A stretch of 64,000 nt of DNA from Sanderia malayensis (taxonomy: Eukaryota > Cnidaria > Scyphozoa > Semaeostomeae > Pelagiidae). Below the pieces are notes generated by a model. The model ran no database searches. It saw only the letters and a program-made list of their open reading frames with translations, and had not been told where the DNA came from. The stretch spans positions 2,108,001 to 2,172,000 of the forward strand of contig RQOL01000658.1 of NCBI GenBank assembly GCA_013076295.1. Direction: 5' to 3'. This document shows, piece by piece, positions 45,701 through 57,377 of the stretch. How positions within the stretch are numbered: position 1 is the stretch's first letter; each line of letters begins with the position of its first letter. The translations under genes were made by a program, and so were the position numbers.

Positions 45701-48154
45701 CACCAGCAGAGGCGGATCAACACATATATGATGACGTCTATGAGGACATGAGCAGTGACAGAGAAGGTCTTCGTGATAGAAGTCCGAGTCCGAATCCAAG
45801 TATCGAAGAACCATTCAGTGGAAGTGATGTCACAAGTCAGGATCAACACATATATGATGACGTTTATGCGGACATGAGCAGTGACAGAGAAGATCCTTGT
45901 GATACTGTTCCAAGTCCGAATCCAAGTATCGAAGAACCACCAAGTGGAAGTGATGTCACAAGTCAGCAAGTTTCAGCGAGTCCTTCTTCGTTAGCTGACG
46001 AAGTCATCATTGAAGAATGCTCTAGCAGTGCAGATGATACGACCATTTACTCCCCTGTCAGCGCTGGTTGCTCGAAATATGAGAGTGAAGAGATGGAGTT
46101 TGGTGATGTTTCAAGCAGTGGAGATTCGAGAATTCTCCAAGATGATCGTCACGCCGTGGATGTTTGTGGTAGTGAGGAGGAGGAGGATTTTGCTGTCGCA
46201 TCTGACTGGGAGTTTGTGCAGTGTCAAAGAGATTTCAAAAACATGAGTGTTCCTTTTAATTTTTCCGAAGACACAAAACAGTGGAATAAAAAACAGAATT
46301 TCGTGAAAGATTGGAATGAGAATGAAACTGGCAAGTCTAACAGCATTGCAAAACTGGACAAAGGTGAAAAGTCGCATGCAAATACAAAAGTAAACGAAAT
46401 TAAAACGTCAAGTGAAATTAAAAAGTCAAACAAAGTTGAAAAGCCAAGGGAAGTAAAAAAGTCGCATGCAAATAAAAAAGTAAACAAGATTAAAACAGCA
46501 AACAAAATTAAAAAGTCAAACAAATTTGAAAAGTTAAATAAAGTGCAAGAGTCAAGTGGAATTCAAAATAAGGTATGTTTAGATGTACGTAGTTTGAAGC
46601 ATATGATTCAAGAAACAAGCAAGATTTTTATTGGTTATTACTTATTAACATCGACGTTACCTTAGCTAAATAATATCAGCCTACAATGTATTTATGCCAT
46701 AAAGCTTAGAACTGTTTATTATTTCTCCAGGAATCAATTTCACTTCTCGTATCCTTGTTTGCAACACAGATGGACATTGGTGGGTCATGGACAATTGGCG
46801 TTATAATTATCAAACGGCAGGATACAGAAACATTTCAGGTAATATTGCAATTAAATAGCGTCACAATGTGAAATGATAAACAATGGAGAATAGAGGTAAG
46901 TTATGTCAGAGCTCTTTGCATGAATAAGAACATTTTTGTTTTCATTTGCAGTTGTTGAAGAGCCTTGAAGAAGAATCTGGAAGGCATAAACTTGCCGTTC
47001 CGAGATCCATAGATGCCACATCGGAGTTAATAATTCAAGTTCAAGATTGTTCGAGTGGTTTTGAAATTCTTTGTCCCGCACCCCAGGTATGTAGAAGAGC
47101 CATACGGATCCTTGGTTGTTTGCTATCTAGGTGATATGCAGGTCGCTATCAAAGCTTTTCTCCTCTACCTCAATGGCTTGTATTTGTGTGTGTAATAGAG
47201 TAGGCTCCAGGCTCCTAGGCATATAGATTACACATGTTGAATTATTGGTTATAATTGATTTTACTTGCTGAATACACGATCGTTCACTCTCTCAGTCTTT
47301 CATCTCGTTTAGTTTATATATTCACGGAAAGCAAAGGAATATTACAGTGTGGATATAAATAATTATTACACTTTGCAGGTTTTGAGTTATTCGGACTTGG
47401 AACAACTGGGAACCATGAAATGGATAGTTGCTGAGTTTCACTTTATGCATGTTGATGAAGTAAAAGATATTTTCAAATGCAACATTGTTTTTGGTTGTCC
47501 AAAGCATCTGCAGGGCCTCGATAGCTCAGTATTCAAGTCCCAAACTATTCCTGTTGCCAAGAGACTTGCCATGTCCCGGGTAAGTCACCAGATGTAACAT
47601 ATTTGTTTTATATCCACGTAAAAGCATACGATGCATACCACAAACTGCCATACGTTTAAGCTACTTTACAAAACAATACAGGTACGGGACACAGATGGCA
47701 AAAAACAATGATGGGCCTGTGACCATAAACGTGAAGACATTTAACTACGACAGATGGAAAAACAATGTCACGTTATTATTCAATAAAAAATATAATTGGA
47801 CTAGATATTATCTCTTGGCTTAACAGTGAATCGATTGTTTTATCGTAGGATTCATCAGCTTCGATCAATCTGACAAAGTCAAGGCTTGATATAAGTTCAA
47901 AGAATCGGTTACAAATCGCCAATCTTCTTGACGTCCCTTCTGTTTTGGGTAAGAATTGGAAAGCGCTTGCCGCTGAGGTTGGACTTGACAATATGCAAAT
48001 TCGAAGCATTGAGAGCGCCAGGCATTATTGTTCGTGCACAGAACAGGTCTTGCAACTCCTCGAGACGCAGTTCGTGGACAAATGCAACAAGGATTACCTA
48101 CGAAAGGTTTTTAAAGACATTGGACGACTCGATATTCTTGAACTTATTCACTGA
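42716..48154 (+). CDS. PH-PTB-phosphotyrosine-motif-Death domain adaptor (DOK-like, novel architecture)
   Basis: Eight exons (42716-42796, 42980-43049, 43871-44107, 44696-46572, 46731-46838, 46952-47086, 47379-47579, 47849-48154) join with matching phases to 1004 aa. Residues of about 8-129 look like a PH domain: it opens QGYLSHCAENGKK and closes with an amphipathic helix, ESFLSWERKLRIKL. Residues 130-230 look like an IRS/DOK-type PTB (VYSFKITVATGQKLEAGDAV ... YVIELTAESGRKHRVAFYS). A long acidic, disordered middle holds repeated HIYDDVY motifs (470-553) and other tyrosines; then a Lys/Asn/Ser repeat region (about 680-755). Residues 756-903 are beta-rich, possibly UPA-like. Residues 925-1004 are a Death domain (VLGKNWKALAAEVGLDNMQI ... 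DILELI). The role is inferred: a docking protein for tyrosine-kinase signals and Death-domain partners. I know no named family with this exact order. A stop codon precedes SLC26 gene 2 by 412 bases. Confidence 0.75.
45715..45966 (+). repeat. in-frame 126-bp tandem duplication inside the adaptor (two YDDV motifs)
   Basis: Copy 1 (45715-45840) and copy 2 (45841-45966) each encode DQHIYDDVYxDMSSDRE, then SPNPSIEEP and SGSDVTSQ (42 aa, residues 470-511 and 512-553). The two copies are close to identical at DNA level. A third YDDV occurs upstream (EEIYDDV). Confidence 0.9.
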
Positions 48155-48565
48155 ATTTGAACGACTGATTGTTGACATCCAGCTCGGTGTAATAGCAAAG
48201 ATCTGCTGCTCTTCAATGCAACAAACGTTCCGGTATAATTAAATAATTTTGTGGGTTTTTTGTGGGCTTGCTATGCAAGGGCTCCACTGTATTTAGAAGT
48301 AGTGCTTTCCATGAAGGTCAAATCAAATTATAATCATCCTGCTGGCATACCACTGTGGGTATTGTTTTTATAACCTGAATTCATAACTTGTTCCACTGTT
48401 TTTAAAGGCCAAGTTTGGTTTAAAAAGCCAACTGTGAAGTTCCAGTGTGTCATTGTCACCGAGTTTTTCTTGCGCTGGTAGGACCAATTTGTATTTCGTT
48501 GCTGATTTTTCTGTGCTGCACATAACCTGTTTTGGTGTATTGTGCAGTTATATTGTGTAACCGCA

Positions 48566-51500
48566 ATGGATTTGCCGACAACTTCATGCGAAGAATCTCC
48601 AACGATTATCGGCAAATGTAGGAGTGAATGCAACCAACGCAAGCCTGCTTCTTTGAAGCGAAGAATTCTCGGCTCTTCTAGTAACAGTAGAAAGCAGTAT
48701 TTGAAGAAAATCGTAAAGAAGAAGCTACCGATAACAAAATGGGCTCGAACTTACGACAAGACGAAACTGTATTACGATTTTGTTGCTGGCGTAACTGTTG
48801 GCTTGATGCTAGTACCACAAAGTCTGGCGTACGCATCACTGGCCGGCTTATCCCCAGAGTATGGTCTTTACTCATCCTACTGGAGTGTCTTCCTTTACTG
48901 CGTACTTGGCACGAGTAAAGACGTTCAAATTGGTCCAGTTGCTTTGGTGGCAATGCTTGTCAACAAGTACACGATTGATGGACGTGATAACCAAGTACAT
49001 GTGACAACAATGGCTCTGTTTTCTGGAATATTCCTCATGTTAATGTCCCTGTTTCGTCTTCAATTTATCATCAACTTCATATCTGGTCCTGTTTTGGCTG
49101 GGTTCACATCAGCAGCTGCTATCAAAATCGCAACTTCTCAGTTGAAGGGTATGTTCGGTCTTTCCCTTCCTCGAGCTAGCTTCCTCCAAACCATCTACAA
49201 CAATTTCTCCAACCTGAAGCAGGCCAGAATTGGTGACTGCCTGTTGAGTTTTACGTGTCTTGCGATATTCATTGCTTTGAGAAGCTTAGGAAATTGGAAT
49301 TCGAGTCGAAACAGTGGCCAAGCGTCTTCGAAAACTAAAATAATTTGCAAGAAGGTTATCTGGTTTGTTTGCACTGCAAGATTCACATTGGCCGTTTTAA
49401 TTACAACTGTAATGTCACAGATTATCTATGAATACTTTGGAAGGACTGACGTGTTTGTGTTAGCTGGGGAGATGAAGTCTGGAATTCCGTCGCCAAAGGT
49501 AACCTATTCTTAAGCATGTTTGCTGCTGCGTAGCGGAGCGAAGCGAAGCGCCTGCGCAGCAGAATATAATCGAGTCCTTCTCGAGAAAAGTCTTGTGAGG
49601 ATGTTTCCGTGTTTGTCTGCGTCATTCTAGCCAGCGCGTGGCCTCAAATCCTCCTCCGTTTAGCCACATACTGATTTTAAAATTCATCACTGGCGTTATA
49701 TAAATTTTCGTGCGAATCCAAAATGGACCATTTAGTATTAGCTGTTTTGTTAGTTCAGCTCTTGTGGCGAAGTGGTTGGCACTTGTGCTTGCCACTCATG
49801 GAGTCACGGATCGATTCCACTAAGCTCCACTTGAAGTTGAGTTGAAGTTGAGTTGAAATTAAATGAGGCCTGGTACACCGAGGATCTACAAGAGAAAGTA
49901 GATCCCCGGCGTACCGGGACTTTTCGTCTTTCCGTTCAGGATAGTTTTTCGGCAGAAACGCCGAAAAACCATCAACCGATCGTACTCAACTACTAACTCT
50001 GTTGGTACACCGGGGTGACGAGGCCAACAGTGCCGGTCTGTTCATATATATCCAGTGACATCTGCTTGGTGACTCGCCACCGATAGATATAGATACGTAA
50101 AAATATTTATCTGGAATTGTGTGCACTGGTTTTCTAATTGTGGGTGTGAGTCAATACGCATGCGTATTTATATCATTTGCTCTCCTTTGTCTCCATAATT
50201 TAAGTTCGAACTTTATTTTTTTGCTATTTTATCATCTATTACGCTAATGGAAGGCGCGTACAACAGCGTTGCCGACAGCAACGCCCCCATCACTGCCAGC
50301 CAATCCAGAGCCCAGTCGTAGCTACTTTCTTCATCTTTTTAAATGAAATTAGTTCATTTGAACATACCTGCTATTTATTATTTATCTTCAATCCTGCCTC
50401 AGCAAACACTATTCTAACACACACCCGAGCAGCACTCGCCTAAACGCTGTTTACATCTAGTCTTAGAGGTTCTTAATCAATTGGTTCTTCTATGCGGGTT
50501 TTTACTGTATTAATCGAAGTGGAATGATTCGAGCTCACTGAACGTCATCTTTTTCATTCAAAGCTTCCATTGAGAGACGTGCAGTTGAGCCAGAACGAGA
50601 CCATTTCAAAATTGCACATCATACAAGATATCGGTGCTGGTTTGATCATGACCCCATTGATTGGGTTTCTTGAGACTATCGCTGTGGCAAAAACATTGGC
50701 TCGAAAAGCAAATTATAAAGTCGATGTGACCCAGGAATTGTTTTCCCTTGGTATCGTCAATGTTGTCGGGTCATTTTTCTCAGCGTTTCCTGTGGCTGGC
50801 AGTTTTAGCAGAAGTGCCTTGAACTTCCAATGTGACGTGAAAACAACGCTAGGAGGTAATGATCTATCATTTCCTTTATGCTCATATATTCACACTATGA
50901 CACAGGATTGCGGGTCACTTGCCCCCATATCTTTGTACCATTAGATATCATCCATCCAAAACATTTCAATGTCACTGATTATACAGTGTAATAAAAAAAT
51001 AATTATTAAAAATATTTAATTATTTTTATTTTTTGACAGGTTTTTTTACTGGAACAGTCGTATTGCTGGCTGCTTTTTTCTTGACACCTTGGTTCAAGTA
51101 CATCCCCAAGGCAACACTGTCGGCAATGATAATAGCTGCTGTGCTTCCACTGTTCGAGTATCGCATTGTGCCCGCATTGTGGAGAACGAAGAGAGCTGAC
51201 CTCGTTCCCATGATCATTACATTCTTTTTCTGCTTCTACGAAACCGAGGTTGGTATTTTAGTCGGCGTTGGGGTCTCATTATTAATGTTTATCCATGCGA
51301 GCATGCAGCTGAAGCTAATCGAGCATAAGCAAGGGACCACCGTTACCATAGAAATCGGAGCCCACGCGATTTACTACCCAAGCGCAGAACAACTGATTAC
51401 GAGGCTAGAGAAAATAGTTGGCAGCAAGAAGTCAAAGCCAGAAATTCTCAAGTTGGATTTGAAAAACGTTGAAAGAATAGACTCCACATCGGCAACATTG

Positions 51501-51737
51501 ATCAAACAGTTTTGGCTTGGATTGGTGGGGCAGATAAGTGGTCCGAAATTTCAGTTGATCAATGTTGGGGGTGATACGAGGAGAATTCTGCTGGCAAATA
51601 AAATCACGATTGAGAACGAAGAGGAATGTCAGTATAATAATGATAATGATGATGGTGTGTTGAATAACAAAGTAGAGATGGAAACTCAATTATACGAACC
51701 TGAAAGAATTTATCCACTACTAAATCAGAACGCATAA
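48566..51737 (+). CDS. SLC26/SulP family anion transporter, gene 2
   Basis: Exons 48566-49498, 50564-50855 and 51040-51737 give 640 aa with matching phases (0, 1). The ATG at 48566 (MDLPTTSCEESP) is preferred, since the frame upstream has only a GTG. The SulP core shows GLMLVPQSLAYASLAGLSPE, YGLYSSYWSVFLYCVLGTSKD and IGPVALVAMLV, then AGFTSAAAIKIATSQLK and AGSFSRSALNFQ. The STAS domain has ILKLDLKNVERIDSTSATLI. An acidic Asn/Asp stretch (about residues 600-612) and a C-terminus LLNQNA follow. The N-terminus is about 20 residues longer and more basic than gene 1. Both introns sit at the same places as in gene 1, supporting a local duplication. Intron 1 carries a SINE and a MITE end. AATAAA lies at 52078-52083. 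Substrate unknown. Confidence 0.92.
49517..49568 (+). repeat. dispersed GC-rich short repeat, copy 2
   Basis: TTTGCTGCTGCGTAGCGGAG, CGAAGCGAAGCGCC, TGCGCAGCAGAATATAAT. It is the reverse complement of 9260-9312 with few differences. Its own ends (GCTGCGTAGC / GCGCAGC) are partly palindromic. Confidence 0.65.
49750..50110 (+). mobile_element. tRNA-derived SINE in SLC26 gene 2 intron 1
   Basis: A Pol III A box TGGCGAAGTGG at 49765-49775 fits the TRGYNNARNGG consensus exactly. A B box GGATCGATTCC at 49808-49818 has one mismatch to GGTTCGANNCC, and the spacing is that of a tRNA. The tRNA-like head is followed by a GTTGA(A)GTTGA repeat, hairpins such as TTTTTCGGCAGAAACGCCGAAAAA-type (49946-49970) and a GGTACACCGGGGTGACGAGG segment, where a V-type SINE core is possible. 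The 3' end is not certain. Confidence 0.65.
50483..50509 (-). repeat. MITE terminal inverted repeat, solo end
   Basis: GGTTCTTCTATGCGGGTTTT then TACTGTA matches the right terminal repeat of the 23.3-kb element. It lies 54 bases before exon 2 of SLC26 gene 2. No left end was found. Confidence 0.5.
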
Positions 51738-52244
51738 TTAAAGACAATTTAACTGAATAGCTATTATTATTATTCATTCGTATTTTTCATTACTCGCTTG
51801 TAATAACAGAACATGTCAGGTTAGCTCCAGCATTATATATTTGCACTCCCTGTGCTCATCACTATGGAGACTGTATCTGGGTAACACTGAGCTTTGCTCA
51901 CGCAATCGGAAGGAAATCAATAAGCGGACTTTTCAAAATTTGAACTTTTGTTGAAGAAGTGTCTCGAATTTGCAAGAGAGGAGAACATAGATTGTATTTT
52001 GAAGTTTGATAAATGTTTCTGTATAATCGTGATTATCGGTTTATAGCTTAATTCATCATCTTTCCTCGATAAATTTAAATAAATAATGTGTCTTTTTGAA
52101 TTTGTATTCATTTCCCATCAATTCAATTTAATTCTCCCACCTCTCTCTCTTTGAGAGATGAAAGTGATCTATTGACCTATTCCACCCAGCCAGGCCGCTA
52201 CTAAAGTGAGAAGTGTGCAATGACAAAACTGTAAAAACGACAAA
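51738..52244. other. intergenic region between SLC26 gene 2 and FAM227 gene
   Basis: SLC26 gene 2 3' UTR with AATAAA at 52078, then about 160 bases upstream of the FAM227 start. A short CTCTCTCTCTTTGAGAGATG tract is at 52141. Nothing else seen. Confidence 0.5.
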
Positions 52245-55200
52245 ATGAAGGGGGACAAACGTATATCGTTGGGTGAAGGTAAAAATGTTGAGCATTTATG
52301 CAATTTTTTAATTTTTGTTTAGCTTTAAACATCATATTTCCAGCTGGCATAACTTGCATTTCCTTTCCAATGAGTTCGGGCTAACCGCGTGGCGCGTTCA
52401 AGGTCCTAAGCATAGCTGGAAGATTATTCAAATGTTGCTTTTTTGCAGCATTTAGGTACATTTATTGCACGGCAAGCAAAAGGCTGAGGCTATAGAAAGC
52501 ATAATTCACTTAAAATGCCCTCAACCTGTTTCCAGGTCAATACTATATTAACACAATTGAAGAACTTGATAAGAAGATATCAAATTTATCAGGATCTCTT
52601 GATGAATTTGATGGAAGCAATGTTGATGATGGGCTTGTAATTGACGAGCAGTCTAACAAGATTTCGTTTGTCGAAAGTGTAATTAATCATGAAGATTTTC
52701 AAGATGATACTGACAAAATAACTTATGGCTTTGGACAAATGCAGGAAAGGCTTCAAGAGAAGCAAGAAGTTAAAGATCTTAGCAAAGGTTTGTGTTGATG
52801 TTGTTAATTATTTTAAAAGATCAACAAAGTCTTCAACTATCTGAGGAGAATAAGCAAGCCATTGTAAGGACTTTATATAAATGCTTTGAATCTTTTCTTG
52901 TTAACCTGTTTCCCTATTTTGTAGCCAAGGAGAGCAAAGAAATTGACCAATTTGCTGGAGTTTTCAGCTGCAAAGTCTGTAAGTATGATACAGCCCTTTG
53001 GCCAAATTTTCTATTTTGCAATATGCCTTGCGTGATCATATCTTTATCTTTATCTGAAATAGCTTTAAGCCCAACTGCTGAGCTTGGAAGCAAATCATCA
53101 TCAACAAAAAGTTTCAAAAAGGTGAGTCTGCCATAAACCATGCTTCCTTCTATTTAAGCTGAATATAAATTGATTTAAGCTGAATATGAATAAAACACTG
53201 TTTTAATAAATCAGTTAATAATGCTTTATTACTCTGTTTTAGAAAATACAAGAAAAGATTGGTGTTTCAGAAGTAATATCAGCTTTGTTAAAGCTTTAAT
53301 GACTTAAGTTACATCATTATCTGTACTGATATTTCTTGCTTCCCTTGAAGCTATTAGCTCATTGCATTCTTTTTATCATAGTCCCACCAAAGCTTAACCA
53401 GGCGACCAATGCTTGTAGAGCTACATTCATTTCCTGGATATGATAAAGATGAACTCACAGCCCTGCCATACCCACTTCAAGCATCTGATGTCCTGAGAAT
53501 TGTCACTGAGGCACAGTGTGATTTAGAAAGAAAGGTATAAAATCATATTATTGATTATTCTACTGGTCTATCTGGTACATTTATCCTTGCCATTTGTAAC
53601 TGTGGTGTTTAATGCCTTGTCTGCTTGTAATTCTATTGCAGCCAGCATTCAAAAGAGAATTTACAAGATTTTTCCATTCAAGGTTATCTCAAGGCATTCT
53701 ACAAGTATGCACAAGGCTGACACCTTTTTATACCTCTTTATTTTCTTATCCCTCATTCATTTCTCTTTTAATAATCAAATTATTCTGCTGTACAAAATTC
53801 CCTGCATGTGAAGCAATCTTTCTGATATTGCATTGATTATGAATTCTGCAGATCCTCTAAAATTGCATTTTTGTTCAATTAATTCTACAGTCCCACCAAA
53901 ACGTAGTGCAAAACATCTTTAACCACATTTTATGCAACATTTTACTTGATACCCTGCTAGATAATTGGCTGACCAACAATTCAAGTAGCATTCAAACACT
54001 TTAATCTATTGATGTTTCTGTTTCTATTCTAATATATACAATATCTCTCTTTTTAGGATACTTTCTGGTGGATATTTTGCAACAAATATCAAGTCAGTAG
54101 ATTAAATTTTGCTTGATTGACAAGCTCTGTTATCTTCTTTAAATTGAAATAGAAAGAATTTTCAAATATTATTCTCCAACTAGTTTACTCTTGTATTTTT
54201 TAAGCCTGGTCCTAAATCACAGCAGAACCTGTTTAATCGAATTGCGCATAATTATACAAAGCAATTAAACCGTTGCATTGGATGGAGGTATCAAGATACA
54301 ATCTTCAAGGTATGAAGCCATGTTGACTTAGCCTATTTTCTTTCATCAACACTATTTCCAAAAACTACATACACCTTTTTATAAGAAAGTATTTTTTCAG
54401 CCCAGCTCTCAAACTTTCTTCGCTATTTCCGAATTTCAGTACTGAAATTTTCTTTGGACTTTCTTAGAATAATTTGACCAGTTTTGTGTTATTGTGCATG
54501 CGCGAGAAGGCTTCGTTTTTATTCACCAAACTAGAGTTTCCTTTTTGTACCCAAACTCACATTTGCCTGGTAGGGTAATTTCTGTTTGAAAACACGAGAA
54601 TTTAAATTTTTCAACTTTCTTATGTTTTACGAATTTTTCAACTTTCTTATGTTTTACGAACCCAGTACTGAACTTTCATAACTTTGTACGAGCCGAACCC
54701 CACTTTCTTATAAAACAGCTTTCTTATGAAAAACGTGTATTGTGAGAAATAAAAGCTACTTCTAAATAATGCGATGACTAGAAATTGTTGTGTTGTCATT
54801 AAAGAAATGTTTTATTTTGGTAGAGATATCCTGATTTGCTATCACAAGCTGTTTATACGACGTTTTGCCAAGCGTTTCCAACTTCATATCGCCAGTTTCA
54901 TGATGCGTTCAAGGATGAAGTAATTTTTTTGGTTCACCTGTGGATGGTCGGTAAGTAACTTGTTAACTCAACTCAATTCAAATATATCAAATTTAAGTCA
55001 AAAAAGAAGATTAAGGTTAGGTTTTTCCATATTGGTGTTTTAGTATATAGCGATTATTAGTCTTTGCTAACCTTTATAACATGTCACTTAAAGATGATCA
55101 AATTCCAATAATCTTGCATTTACGTCAATTTTTCTTGCGCTCTTTACTTTTGTTTTCTGCGCCACAGGTACCAAACCTTCACCGGGGACATTTTCAAAAT

Positions 55201-57271
55201 GGAACCTAAAAAAATTGGAGCCCATGGACCTGCGCAGAGGAGAGAAACTTCATGCCGATGCTAAAACTTCATGTAAGTCAGTTTTGTTTATTGAGGTGAT
55301 TTGTGACATGATTATATGGCCAACTATGTTCAGAAGTAGTGGCAAAAATAGCCCCATTTTTGGTAATTTATTATTCATTAGGCCTTTCTTTAAACATCTT
55401 TGGCAAAATTGGATCTTTACAAAAGAGATCGTTTAATTAACTTCGAATTTCCATTCTCATGACCTTCTCCAAGTGGACTCGAACTCTTGTTGTCTTACCA
55501 AGTATTTCTCAGATGCCATTGCTTAACTAAGTCCTCCACTGAGCCCACCTCCACCCCCACTTCAAACTGAATTATATAGTAAACAAATTGAAGCCAAAGG
55601 TCTTGTGTTCGAGTCCTGTCAATGGCGTAAAGTCTTATTTCTTGGTGATCATGTTCTTAATTAAATGTCATTTAACCGTTTTCCTTGTTTATGTATAAAG
55701 AAATCCAGTTTAGCTCGGGATCAGATGTTTTATTATGATTTATAGTTTTTAAAGATGTTTTTAATTGTCTTTCAGCTGGAAATCAAGTATTTGAGCTGCA
55801 ACTTAACGAAGACTCGCTTGGATTAATAAAAAACTCCAACCCCCATGTCTCAAATCCTCCTCCTCCACAAGGGCAATCTACGAAGATAACCAAGCCATGT
55901 GGCGCAGCTACAAGGAAAAGGCACGACACAGAGGTGGAACCAAAGACAATTGATGTGACAACACAGAAGCATTTATCTCCAAATAATACAAAGTATATGC
56001 CGACGATTAAGCCCGCGAAAGAGGTATACAAAACAGCTTAATACCTCGAATACCTGAAGTCCTTGAATTACCCCCTCCCCTACCTTGATTAAGCCCCACC
56101 CCAAACATGTTGATCTTTGTCACCACATCCTAATGGCACACCAGGTCTTCCTTTGTATTGAGCCATTGCGTTTCTTTTATGTATACAATGTCCCCGTGTT
56201 GGAAATGCGAGAATATCATGCATGTATTATGAAATATCGTATTGAAAACGAGTTTTTCATGTATCATGTTTCAGATTATTTTATAAGTCCTCATCCCCTC
56301 GTATTAGCCCCCATCCAAAAATAAATAACCCCCCTGTGGGCTAATTCGAGGATTTGAATACAAGTGTGTCCATTATTTCATTTATATTATTCACGTATGT
56401 TTGTTGCAACATGTTTTTGTTATATTTCTTAGTCATGTAAAGCTGGCAAAGGTCCTGAATTCTCCAAAAGTGTTTTCGATATCTATGGATGCAGTCCACT
56501 GGTGGAACAGTTCTTAATTGCCAATCGTCTCGCAAAGGATGCTGGTACCACGTTGTATGTAAGGCGAACAGAGATTGGTCAATTGGAATCATATCCTTTT
56601 CAATACTTGTTGACAACTAAGTGTTGGAGTGTTTTGAAGTATTGTCCATGTGGATAACTTTTTTTGACTTGACTTTTCAAACTGCATCTGCACCAACCTA
56701 TCAAGATGTTATAAAAGAATCACTGAACTTTTCACGCATGTTGGAGAAGAATTATCGAAGGTTTGTTTCAATTATTCCATATCTTTTATTAGAGTAATTC
56801 ATCAATAATGGCCTCCTTCTCGTTTTATATTATTATCATAATCGGAGCCTCGCTCTCGATATTTATTTGGGAAGATACAACGTTACTAATTTGGTTTACT
56901 CGTTTTATAGCTCTTTAGAGGAAAGTGCAGCCGAGAAAACAAAATTTCAACGAAGAGAAAGAGCCTTGCAGAAAGATTGGTCAAAGTATGTTGATTTTAT
57001 TTCACATTTTTCTTCCACGGTGCTGTTAAAGTTGCCTGTTGCCTACTGCTCTTTTGATTTCCAGTTGTATTCGAGATTAATTTCAGTTCAGTGACCTTAT
57101 AAAATCTTTATTTTTGCTTTCTTTTTATCGTCACATTATGATGTATTACAGATATGTTTTTATTGGCAGGAAAACATCTCAATTGATGTCAAACCCAAAG
57201 GAAGTCAAGAGAATGAGTGAAATTCTTCGCTTAGAACTATTGGTAAGAACGTTAGGTATACATTGCCAACC

Positions 57272-57304
<33 letters not shown>

Positions 57305-57377
57305 ATTATTATTATTATTATGATTGCAAAATTATCTTTAATTGCAGAGAGATGAAAGAGATGAGAATGCAGATTGA
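52245..57377 (+). CDS. FAM227 (FWWh) family protein
   Basis: About 17 short exons. The start MKGDKRISLGE at 52245 is followed by 52536-52787 (acidic coiled segment ...EERLQEKQE-like), 52925-52978, 53063-53121, about 53243-53269, 53383-53534, 53642-53704, 54057-54092, 54206-54309, 54825-54950, 55170-55272, 55777-56022, 56434-56578, 56706-56760, 56911-56985, 57169-57241 and 57348-57377 (stop TGA at 57375). The core reads LVELHSFPGYDKDELTALPY, then FTRFFHSRLSQGILQ and DTFWWIFCNKYQ, the FWW motif that names the domain. It continues LFNRIAHNYTKQLNRC and YRQFHDAFKDEVIFLVHLW. A C-terminal region has helical KNYRSSLEESAAEKTKFQRR. FAM227 function is unknown; members are found mainly in ciliated or male germ cells in animals. 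The junction near 56579/56706 is the least certain. Confidence 0.75.
55370..55660 (-). repeat. tRNA-related dispersed repeat, copy 1 (FAM227 intron)
   Basis: CTTTGGCAAAATTGGATCTT, GGACTCGAACTCTTGTTGTC, TTACCAAGTATTTCTCAGAT and GCCATTGCTTAACTAAGTCC match 63000-63530 in the LMF gene. Read on the minus strand it resembles a tRNA with B box GAGTTCGAGTCC. A GTTCGAGTCC also occurs on the plus strand (about 55609). Probable tRNA-derived SINE. Confidence 0.6.
57274..57321. repeat. (GAT)n/(ATT)n microsatellite in the last FAM227 intron
   Basis: GATGATGATGATGATGATGA runs into ATTATTATTATTATTATG, just upstream of the final coding exon at 57348. Confidence 0.9.

Noticed and set aside
49758..49825. Functional tRNA gene
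   Set aside because: A and B boxes are present, but acceptor-stem pairing is poor and a SINE-type tail follows, so it was called a SINE.
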